The position numbers were made by a program, and so were the translations under genes. A model generated the notes under the pieces. The model was not told the origin of the DNA. It saw only the letters and a program-made list of their open reading frames with translations, and made no database searches. Positions 1 to 6,607 of a stretch of DNA of 64,000 bases are shown one piece after another (position 1 is the first letter of the stretch; each line of letters starts with the position of its first letter). The DNA is from an uncultured Collinsella sp. (GTDB taxonomy: Bacteria > Actinomycetota > Coriobacteriia > Coriobacteriales > Coriobacteriaceae). The DNA lies in assembly GCA_902489965.1 (NCBI GenBank), contig CABUCA010000001.1, positions 1 through 64,000 on the forward strand, written 5' to 3'.

Positions 1-52
1 GGTGATCTCCGCCTTGAGAGGGCGGCGTCCTAAACCGCTAGACGAACGGGCC
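1..52 (-). tRNA. tRNA-Glu (CTC), 3' part outside window
   Basis: Read on the minus strand this is the 5' part of a tRNA, identical base for base to the complete tRNA-Glu at 75-151. It includes the acceptor 5' strand, D arm and the anticodon arm with loop CTCTCAA (anticodon CTC, reads GAG). The T arm and 3' end lie beyond the left edge. It is downstream of the complete copy in the same transcript, with a 22-bp spacer. Confidence 0.93.
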
Positions 53-74
53 ATAAGCCTCAGCAGAAAAGAAG

Positions 75-151
75 TGGTAGCCCGTACCAGATTCGAACTG
101 GTGATCTCCGCCTTGAGAGGGCGGCGTCCTAAACCGCTAGACGAACGGGCC
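75..151 (-). tRNA. tRNA-Glu (CTC)
   Basis: A complete 77-nt tRNA with an encoded CCA end. The acceptor stem pairs GGCCCGT with ACGGGCT (one G-U at the first pair). The T loop is TTCGAAT. The anticodon stem CCGCC/GGCGG closes the loop CTCTCAA, giving anticodon CTC for the glutamate codon GAG. It is the upstream member of a tandem pair of identical tRNA-Glu genes. Confidence 0.97.
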
Positions 152-278
152 ACATGACATCTGCACTGCCGTGCTGCGAGGAAATATATTACGGGACAAA
201 AAACGTCAGCGCAAGAAGAAATTCCAAATTGCCGAAAAATTGTCGGCAGGTTATGGAACACGCAGGTAAACTGGGTAG

Positions 279-1673
279 CTAATTCAAGTTGAGATGGACC
301 AAAAGAGCTTCGCGATCGTTGGGAATGTTGTCTTCGATCACGGCATCGAAGGCGGCGTTGAGAAGCTGACCCAGTTCAGGCCCGGGCTTGACTCCGGCAC
401 GGATCAGGTCGCCGCCGTTGATGGCGAGCATCTTGAGCGTATAGGGCTCCCCCGCCTCCAGTAGCTCGTGCGCCATCGCGCGCATCTCCTCAATCGTCTC
501 TACGTAATAGAAGCACGACGGGGCCTTGCCGAGCGTATCGGCACGCTTAAGATCCATGAGCTCGTCCATCAAACGCGGCGTGTCGACGCCCTCGCCCGAA
601 AGCGCGCGCATCATATTGAGCAGGCAGGAGCGCTCTGGGCGCAGCGACTTGTCGTGATATTTGATGAGCAGGCACACGTCGCGCACCAGGTCGTGCGAGA
701 GCGCCAGGCGATCCATAATGACGCGCGCTTTCTTGGCGCCGAGCTCGGGATGACCGTAGAAGTGTCCGCTGCCGGCGTGATCGACCGTGAAGCACTCGGG
801 CTTGGACACATCGTGCAAAAACGCTGCCCACATAAGGCTCGACGAGGGCGCGACGCCATCGCACAGCGCCAGCTCCCCTGCCACCGTCAACACGCGAGCG
901 ATATGCTCATAGACGTTAAACGCATGATAGACACTGCGCTGATCAAACCCGCGACCCGCTGCCAGCTCGGGCACGGCGGCGCAGATGAGCTCGGGATAGC
1001 GGAGCATCGCGTCTCCCCCATGACCGGTCGAAAGAATGCCCTCGAGCTCAATACCCACACGCTCACGCGCCACGGCATCGAGCAGCGGCGCGCACTCGGC
1101 AAGCGCGCGCTTAGTCTCAGGCTCAATCATAAAGTCCAGGCGGCAGGCAAAGCGTACCGCACGCAGCATGCGCAGGGCGTCCTCGTTAAAGCGACGCTTG
1201 GGATCGCCGACAGCGCGAATCAGCTTGCGCTCCAAGTCACCCTGGCCGTCGTAGCGGTCGACAAGCCCGCGCTCGGGATGCCAGGCCATAGCGTTGACGG
1301 TAAAGTCGCGGCGCGCCAGATCGTCCTCGAGCGAGGCGGCACGCTCCACACTCTGGGGATGGCGACCATCGGTGTAAAAGCCATCCAGACGGTACGTGGT
1401 GACCTCGATACGCTCGCCATCGGAAATAGCCGTGATTCCGCCAAATTTAATGCCCGACTCCACGACCGCGATACCAGCGGCCTCGAGCGCCACCTTGGAC
1501 TCCTGCCACAGGCCGCTACAGCACATATCAACATCGTGGCTGGGGCAACCCATCAGGGCGTCGCGCACCCAACCGCCCACGTACCAAGCCTCAAGACCAG
1601 CCGCCTCAAGCGCGCGCAGGACGCGCAGGGACGCATCGGACGGTTGAGTACCGTTGAGCGAAACATTGCACAT
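279..1673 (-). CDS. cca: CCA tRNA nucleotidyltransferase (class II, with HD domain)
   Basis: The enzyme adds or repairs the 3' CCA end of tRNAs. The N-terminal half has the class II head-domain signature (YVGGWVRDALMG, then the DVDM metal site), followed by the RRDFTVNAMAWHP and EDALRMLRAVRFACRLDF motifs of the Pol beta superfamily. Around residues 265-345 there is an HD-type phosphohydrolase domain (FLHDVSK). At 464 residues it is normal for the HD-containing form. The ATG is preceded by AGGAGG with 8 bases spacing. It lies beside the two tRNA-Glu genes. CCA-adding rather than pure poly(A) polymerase activity is inferred from family and the usual presence of one such gene in Actinomycetota. 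Confidence 0.9.
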   Translation of the reverse strand: MCNVSLNGTQPSDASLRVLRALEAAGLEAWYVGGWVRDALMGCPSHDVDMCCSGLWQESKVALEAAGIAVVESGIKFGGITAISDGERIEVTTYRLDGFYTDGRHPQSVERAASLEDDLARRDFTVNAMAWHPERGLVDRYDGQGDLERKLIRAVGDPKRRFNEDALRMLRAVRFACRLDFMIEPETKRALAECAPLLDAVARERVGIELEGILSTGHGGDAMLRYPELICAAVPELAAGRGFDQRSVYHAFNVYEHIARVLTVAGELALCDGVAPSSSLMWAAFLHDVSKPECFTVDHAGSGHFYGHPELGAKKARVIMDRLALSHDLVRDVCLLIKYHDKSLRPERSCLLNMMRALSGEGVDTPRLMDELMDLKRADTLGKAPSCFYYVETIEEMRAMAHELLEAGEPYTLKMLAINGGDLIRAGVKPGPELGQLLNAAFDAVIEDNIPNDREALLVHLNLN

Positions 1674-1770
1674 GCCTATGGCCTCCTGCGACTATCAAAT
1701 TGGCTATCGATTGCGTCTGCAAGAAGTCTAGCAAGAAACAGCCTCCACTGCACACGCAAGTCCGATAAAC

Positions 1771-1804
1771 AAAAACGCATCCGTCCTAGTCTAAGACGGA
1801 TGCG
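1771..1804 (-). terminator. intrinsic terminator after the first fructokinase-like gene
   Basis: A 10-bp stem CGCATCCGTC/GACGGATGCG with a 9-nt loop is followed on the minus strand by TTTTT. It ends the fructose-utilisation transcript and separates it from cca. Confidence 0.8.
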
Positions 1805-1837
1805 AAATAATCAAACTATTCAGACAAGGTGCCGGAA

Positions 1838-2770
1838 CTAGCAGACCTGGCGAACCTCGATGTGCTTCTTATATTCGTCCACCTTGGCAAAATCCCCCAG
1901 ACCGGGGTACTCGACCACGTTGGCGCCAGTGGCCATCGAAAGGCGCAGGGCGTCCTCGACGCGCTCGGGAGCGTCGTGCCACACGGACAGGAAGGCAGCG
2001 AGCGAGGAATCGCCGGCGCAGACGGTCGACAGCAGCTTGGCCTCAAAGGTGCGGTTGGCAAACCAGATGTGCTCGCCGTTGGAGAAATACGCGCCATCGC
2101 CACCAAGGGTCAGCAGTACATTCTTGGCGCCCTTGGCGTGCAGCTCGGCCATCGCGCCCTTGACGGACTCGTCGTCGCCACCGCTCACCTTAATGCCAAA
2201 GATGTCGAGCAGCTCGTCGTCATTGGGCTTGATCAGCAGCGGCTCCATGGCAATAAGGTCTGCCAGCTGATGGCTCGAGATGTCGAGGACGAACTCGGCC
2301 CCCTTGGCCTTGACGCGGCGCAGGACCTCGGCCAGGAAGCCCTCGGAAGTGTTGGGAGGCAGCGAGCCGCTGATAACCAGGCAGGTCATGTCATCGAGCG
2401 AATCGATGAGCTCAAACATCTCCTGCTCATTGGCCTCGTTGATGGCGGCACCAGCGTTGACCATGTTGTACTCAGTGTCGGGGCCGGCATTAAGGAACAC
2501 GTTGACGCGCGTGATGCCGTCGGTCCACACAGGCTTGACGGGCACGCCCAGGGCCTCGGCGCCCTTAACGATGAACTCACCCGAGAAGCCGGCGAAGAAA
2601 CCCAGGATCGTGGTGTCGACACCGTAGTGGTCAAGCGTAAACGAGACGTTGAGGCCCTTGCCGTTGGGCGTGTAGACGGCGTTGCGGGTACGCGTGACGG
2701 TGTTGGCGTCAAGACCGTCGCAGGCGATGTTGTAGTCAATGGCGGGATTTGCAGTGAGCGTGTAAATCAT
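1838..2770 (-). CDS. 1-phosphofructokinase-like PfkB-family kinase (copy 1)
   Basis: It probably phosphorylates fructose 1-phosphate to fructose 1,6-bisphosphate, the step after PTS uptake. The 310 residues start TLTANPAIDY, carry the PfkB signature NGKGLNVS (36-43) and a phosphate/ATP region ending in CAGD (251-254), where D254 is the expected catalytic base. The start is set at the ATG 6 bases after AAAGGA; an upstream in-frame GTG would put this ribosome site inside the gene. Oddly the usual GAGD or GSGD motif is CAGD here, as in the neighbouring paralogue. Tagatose-6-phosphate kinase activity is a possible alternative. Similar length and shared motifs with the next gene point to tandem duplication. 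Confidence 0.83.
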   Translation of the reverse strand: MIYTLTANPAIDYNIACDGLDANTVTRTRNAVYTPNGKGLNVSFTLDHYGVDTTILGFFAGFSGEFIVKGAEALGVPVKPVWTDGITRVNVFLNAGPDTEYNMVNAGAAINEANEQEMFELIDSLDDMTCLVISGSLPPNTSEGFLAEVLRRVKAKGAEFVLDISSHQLADLIAMEPLLIKPNDDELLDIFGIKVSGGDDESVKGAMAELHAKGAKNVLLTLGGDGAYFSNGEHIWFANRTFEAKLLSTVCAGDSSLAAFLSVWHDAPERVEDALRLSMATGANVVEYPGLGDFAKVDEYKKHIEVRQVC

Positions 2771-2894
2771 GAATGTTCCTTTCACGAAGCAACGTGTTAA
2801 TGAAAGTATATTCCACGCATCGACAAAAGGCTAGGACAACTCGGTGAACGGTGTGGAAGCGATGAAGTACGGCAGGACACCCCCCTGGCGGAAC

Positions 2895-2925
2895 AAAAAG
2901 GCGCCCCGGCCGAAACCGGGGCGCC
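2895..2925 (-). terminator. intrinsic terminator between the two kinase genes
   Basis: A perfect 10-bp GC-rich stem (GGCGCCCCGG/CCGGGGCGCC, 6-nt loop) is followed on the minus strand by TTTTT. It should end or attenuate transcription after the upstream kinase, so copy 1 may be expressed at a lower level or from its own promoter. Confidence 0.85.
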
Positions 2926-2953
2926 GCATGTGCACGAATATGTCGCGTTTCAA

Positions 2954-3886
2954 TTACTGACGATCGAGCTTGCGGACAGCAACGCGCTTGCTGTACTCGT
3001 CGACGTGACCAAAGTCGCCAATGCCGACGGACTCGGCAACGTTAGCGCCGGTGGCCATAGCGAGCTTCATGGCCTCCTCGACGTTGTCGCGATCCCTGTA
3101 CCACTTGTGCAGGAACGCAGCGAGGGTGCAATCGCCGGCGCAGACGGAAGAAACCAGCTTGATGTTGAACTCACGCTTGGCGTACCAGATGTCCTCGCCG
3201 TTGGAGAAGTAAGCGTCGCCGCGGCTACCACGGGTGAGCAGCACGTTCTGAACGCCAGCGTCGTGAGCCATCTTCATGGCAACGCGAACCTCGTCGTCGG
3301 TGTCGACCGGCACGCCGAAGATGGCCTTCATCTCGTGATGGTTCGGCTTGATGAGAAGCGGCTTCTTGTGAGCGAGCTCCTTGAGCTTGTCGGAGGACAG
3401 GTCCAGGACGACGTCGGCGCCACGAGCCTGAGCGTGCTCCATGACCTTAGCCAGGAAGTCAGGCGTAGCTTTGGGAGGCACGGAGCCGGAGACGATCAGG
3501 CACTCAAGATCGCCCGCGGTATCCAGGATGTTGTAGAGCTCCTCCTGGTGCTGCGGCGTGATCGGAGCACCCGGGTTCAGGATGCCGTACTCGTGCTGGC
3601 CATCGTTGACGTAGGTGTTGATGCGCGTGATACCGTCGGTCCAGACCGGGCGGCACAGGCAGCCCAGGTTCATGACCTCCTCGACGATGAACTTGCCCGT
3701 GAAGCCAGCGAAGAAGCCGAGCGCGACGGTGTCGACGCCCATTTTCTTAAAGGCGAAGGACACGTCGAGGCCCTTGCCGTTAGCCGTGTAGCTGGCCGAG
3801 CCGGTGCGGACGTTCTCGTCGGGCTCGAGCGGAGAGCTCGAAACCGTCATGTCGACAGCCGGGTTAGCGGTTAGCGTGTAGAACAT
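2954..3886 (-). CDS. 1-phosphofructokinase-like PfkB-family kinase (copy 2)
   Basis: A 310-residue PfkB-family kinase, the same length as copy 1 and collinear with it (TLTANPAVDM, NGKGLDVSF, VWTDGITRIN, LLIKPNHHE, CAGD at 249-252). It probably converts fructose 1-phosphate to fructose 1,6-bisphosphate in the cytoplasm. The ATG follows AGGGGG by 8 bases. It is directly downstream of ptsI and upstream of copy 1, in the same orientation. Two kinases for one PTS could reflect different substrates, such as fructose and tagatose phosphates, or dosage. Sequence alone does not decide which copy is the true FruK. Confidence 0.85.
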   Translation of the reverse strand: MFYTLTANPAVDMTVSSSPLEPDENVRTGSASYTANGKGLDVSFAFKKMGVDTVALGFFAGFTGKFIVEEVMNLGCLCRPVWTDGITRINTYVNDGQHEYGILNPGAPITPQHQEELYNILDTAGDLECLIVSGSVPPKATPDFLAKVMEHAQARGADVVLDLSSDKLKELAHKKPLLIKPNHHEMKAIFGVPVDTDDEVRVAMKMAHDAGVQNVLLTRGSRGDAYFSNGEDIWYAKREFNIKLVSSVCAGDCTLAAFLHKWYRDRDNVEEAMKLAMATGANVAESVGIGDFGHVDEYSKRVAVRKLDRQ

Positions 3887-3960
3887 TTACAGTACCCCCT
3901 GTATATGTGAGGGCCGCGTGGCCGGCCCATTCCAACCACGCGGTTACCTCTGATACCAAA

Positions 3961-5664
3961 TTAGCGAGCTGCGGACTCGAGCAGTGCCTTGACCTCGGCG
4001 GCGGTGTTGCAGGCGAGTGCCTTCTCGGCAAGCTCGTCGCACTCGGCCTTGGTCCACTGGCTGATGGTCTTGCGGGCGCGCAGGATCGACGGAGCGCTCA
4101 TCGAGAACTCCTCCAGGCCCCAGCTGATCAGCAGCGGCTCGAGCAGCGGATCGGCAGCGGCCTCGCCGCACATACCGACCATGATGCCGGCCTTCACGCC
4201 GCTCTCGATGATGTTCTTGAGCGAGCGGAGCACGGCGGGATAGTACACCTGGTACAGGTTGGAGATGGTGTCGTTACCACGGTCGGCGCACATGGTGTAG
4301 CCGATCAGGTCGTTGGTGCCGATGGAGAAGAAGTCGGCAACCTCGGCAAGACGGTCTGCGAGCAGCGAAGCGGCGGGCGTCTCGACCATGATGCCGACCT
4401 CGATGTTCTCGTTGAACTTACGACCCTCTTCGGTCAGCTCGGCCTTGCACTGCTCGACGAGCTCCTTGACAGCCAAGACCTCCTCGACGCAAGTGACGAG
4501 CGGGATCATGATCTTGACGTCACCGAAGGCGCTAGCGCGCAGCAGAGCGCGGAGCTGGACCTTGTACTGGTCGGGATTGGCCAGGCAGTAACGCACGGCG
4601 CGGAAGCCCATGAAGGGGTTGTCTTCCTTGACCATATGCAGATACGGAATCTCCTTGTCGCCACCCACATCGAGCGTGCGGATGATGACCGGAGCACCCT
4701 TGAGCGCGCTGGCGACCTTACGGTAGGCGTTGAACTGCTCCTCCTCGGAAGGAAGCTCAGCAGAGTCCATGAACAGGAACTCGGAGCGGAACAGACCGAT
4801 GGCCTCGGCGTCGTGATCGAGCGCGTTGGGCACGTCATCAGGGTTACCGATGTTGCAGGCGATGATCTTCTTGATGCCATCGGCAGTCACGGACGGCTTG
4901 CCGCGGAAGGCCTCGAGGGCCGCCTTCTCAGCAGCGAAGGCCTCAGCCTTGGCGGTGTAGGCAGCGAGCGTCTCCTCGTCGGGATCGGCCTCGACGATAC
5001 CCTTGCCACCGTCGACGACAACGGTCATGCCGTTGCGCAGCGCGGTGCAGCTGTTGGAAACCGAAAGGACAGCCGGGATCTCGAGGGCGCGCGCGATGAT
5101 CGCGGAGTGCGACGTGCGGCCACCGGTCTCGGTGACGATACCGGCAACGTGGGTCTTATCGATCGTGGCGGTCATGGACGGCGTGAGGTCGTGCACGACA
5201 ACGACGGTGTTCTCGGGCAGGACGGAGAGGTCGACGACCTCCTTGCCCAGCAACTCGGCCAGAATACCGGTACGGATGTCGGCGATGTCGGCCGCGCGCA
5301 GACGGAACATCTCGTCGTCCATGGACAGGAACATGTTCTCGAACATGGTCGAGGTGTCCATGAGCGCCTGCTCGGCGCAGGTACCGCCGTCAATGGCGGC
5401 GTTGATGGCGTCGGTCATGCCCGGGTCCTGAGCCAGGACAATGTGTCCGCTCATGATCTCGGCCTCGGCCTCGCCCACCGTCTCCTTCATGTGGTCGGCC
5501 TGAGCCTGGGTCTTCTCGCAGAAGACCGAAAGAGCGGTCTGATAGCGCTCCTTCTCTGCTGCCGAATCAGCAACCTCGTGCGGCTCAAACGTCAAGTCGG
5601 GATCGACGGCGACCATGACGGTGCCGATACCGATGCCCTCGGAAGCGTTGACTCCCTGATACAT
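3961..5664 (-). CDS. ptsI: PTS Enzyme I (phosphoenolpyruvate-protein phosphotransferase)
   Basis: The cytoplasmic enzyme takes phosphate from phosphoenolpyruvate and passes it to HPr. The 567 residues comprise an N-terminal HPr-binding/phosphohistidine region with the active site GGRTSHSAIIARA (His186) and a C-terminal PEP-binding barrel with LFRSEFLFMD and the GTNDLIGYTM region. Three ATG codons are possible; I chose the one that begins MYQGVNAS because AGGA lies 6 bases upstream, while the earlier ones either overlap that site or lack one. ptsH is immediately upstream, separated by a terminator-like hairpin. Confidence 0.95.
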   Translation of the reverse strand: MYQGVNASEGIGIGTVMVAVDPDLTFEPHEVADSAAEKERYQTALSVFCEKTQAQADHMKETVGEAEAEIMSGHIVLAQDPGMTDAINAAIDGGTCAEQALMDTSTMFENMFLSMDDEMFRLRAADIADIRTGILAELLGKEVVDLSVLPENTVVVVHDLTPSMTATIDKTHVAGIVTETGGRTSHSAIIARALEIPAVLSVSNSCTALRNGMTVVVDGGKGIVEADPDEETLAAYTAKAEAFAAEKAALEAFRGKPSVTADGIKKIIACNIGNPDDVPNALDHDAEAIGLFRSEFLFMDSAELPSEEEQFNAYRKVASALKGAPVIIRTLDVGGDKEIPYLHMVKEDNPFMGFRAVRYCLANPDQYKVQLRALLRASAFGDVKIMIPLVTCVEEVLAVKELVEQCKAELTEEGRKFNENIEVGIMVETPAASLLADRLAEVADFFSIGTNDLIGYTMCADRGNDTISNLYQVYYPAVLRSLKNIIESGVKAGIMVGMCGEAAADPLLEPLLISWGLEEFSMSAPSILRARKTISQWTKAECDELAEKALACNTAAEVKALLESAAR

Positions 5665-5716
5665 TCCCATTCCTCTCTCCGTGTCATGTGATAAAGCGTT
5701 TTGCCATATCCATGAC

Positions 5717-5751
5717 AAAAGAGCGCAGTTACCTTGAACAGGTCACTGCGC
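5717..5751 (-). terminator. terminator or attenuator between ptsH and ptsI
   Basis: The stem GCGCAGT-ACCT pairs with AGGT-ACTGCGC with one internal mismatch and a 5-nt loop, and is followed on the minus strand by TCTTTT. It sits inside the PTS gene set, so it may set an HPr to Enzyme I expression ratio rather than fully end the transcript. Confidence 0.7.
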
Positions 5752-5796
5752 CCCCAAATATGAACTTAGTTGTTCAACATGCGACCCGTTTGAGTT

Positions 5797-6060
5797 CTAC
5801 TCGCCAAGACCGCTCTTGATGAGCTCGATGGCAGCAGCCAGAGCCTCGGCCTCGTCAGCGCCGTCACACTTGACCTCGACCTCGGTGCCGCAGGGGATAC
5901 CAGCAGCCATGAGGGCCATCGGGGACTTGCCGTTGACCTCCTTCTCGGGGGTGACGACCGTCACGTCACAGGCGTACTTGCCCATGGTGGAGGCGAAGAG
6001 GCCGGCCGGACGCATGTGCAGACCCTGCGGATTGACGAGGGTAGCCTTCTCAGAAACCAT
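5797..6060 (-). CDS. ptsH: HPr phosphocarrier protein
   Basis: HPr carries phosphate from Enzyme I to the EIIA domains. At 87 residues it has the usual length. His15 lies in the active-site motif GLHMRPA. Ser46 lies in NGKSPM, the place of the regulatory serine that HPr kinase phosphorylates in Firmicutes. The ATG is preceded by AAGGAG with good spacing. The presence of Ser46 suggests catabolite regulation through HPr(Ser-P), but neither HPr kinase nor CcpA is encoded here, so that role is an inference. Confidence 0.96.
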   Translation of the reverse strand: MVSEKATLVNPQGLHMRPAGLFASTMGKYACDVTVVTPEKEVNGKSPMALMAAGIPCGTEVEVKCDGADEAEALAAAIELIKSGLGE

Positions 6061-6199
6061 AATTGACTCCTTTTTTGTGTTTAACCCCTGTCGTGCATGC
6101 GGCAGGAGTCAGATTCACGACGTTGTTTATATTAACTCACATCAAACTGTTTTTCATTATGTTTCGCACGAATTGTTGGACAGATGTGTTTGTCGTCCG

Positions 6200-6349
6200 C
6201 TTGCTAGCCCACAGGGGGCCGGGCGCGGCCAGTGAGATTTCCTGCTCTACAGTCCTGCTCGCACGAAGAGCACATTAAGTGCTCTTCGGCTCGTGCGGAA
6301 CTCGCGATAAATCTCACTGGCCGCGTCCGGCCCCCTGTGGGCGAGCAAG
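6200..6349. repeat. 150-bp long inverted repeat with a nested hairpin
   Basis: Two 41-nt arms (6200-6240 and 6309-6349) are complementary at 39 positions; one of the two mismatches becomes G-U in RNA. The 68-nt space between them contains another hairpin, CGAAGAGCAC (6264-6273) paired with GTGCTCTTCG (6279-6288). The whole could extrude as a cruciform in DNA or fold as a long RNA rod. It encodes no protein. A non-autonomous mobile element, or a remnant of insertion-sequence ends, are both possible. Confidence 0.85.
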
Positions 6350-6454
6350 CTGCGGAAACTCGGTCGGTCCAGAGCAATATCGTGCGAACGGAATTCTGGC
6401 TGATTTTTTGTTCGGCTGGTTGATCTAGTTGATGAGGTCTATCTATGCCCTTTT

Positions 6455-6525
6455 TAAGTTGCGGTGAAATAGGGACTGAATTTGGGGTTGAATCGTTTAA
6501 ACAGTCCCTATTTCACCGCAACTTA
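6455..6525. repeat. 71-bp palindromic element, copy A (TAAGTTGCGGTGAAATAG family)
   Basis: Perfect 24-bp inverted arms (6455-6478 and 6502-6525) start TAAGTTGCGGTGAAATAG and flank a 23-nt spacer. The outer 17 bases recur, with one substitution, as the arms of a second palindrome at 40427-40495. Similar overall size and shared ends with different centres suggest a dispersed palindromic repeat family. Confidence 0.88.
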
Positions 6526-6536
6526 TATCGGGAATG

Positions 6537-6570
6537 AAAAAGGCGGAGGCCCTGGAGAGGGTCTCCGCCT
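6537..6570 (-). terminator. intrinsic terminator of fruA
   Basis: A GC-rich stem (AGGCGGAG/CTCCGCCT, extended across the loop by further pairs) is followed on the minus strand by TTTTTC. It lies about 40 bp after the fruA stop codon. Confidence 0.85.
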
Positions 6571-6607
6571 TTGTTGCAAGGGGCGATATTATTCGCTAGC
6601 TGCTGGA

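Larger units (their letters stand above)
6061..6607. other. 547-bp intergenic region rich in inverted repeats
   Basis: This gap between fruA and ptsH holds no convincing gene. From left to right it contains the upstream region of ptsH, a 150-bp inverted repeat (6200-6349), a separate 71-bp palindrome (6455-6525) and the terminator of fruA (6537-6570). Small open frames here are short, lack ribosome sites and run through the repeat arms. Confidence 0.8.

Noticed and set aside
1..151. Direct repeat that could resemble an attachment site or array
   Set aside because: The repeat unit is a complete tRNA-Glu gene duplicated in tandem; no integrase or further repeats are nearby.
3907..5691. 594-codon open frame on the plus strand
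   Set aside because: Antisense to ptsI; no domain and no ribosome site.
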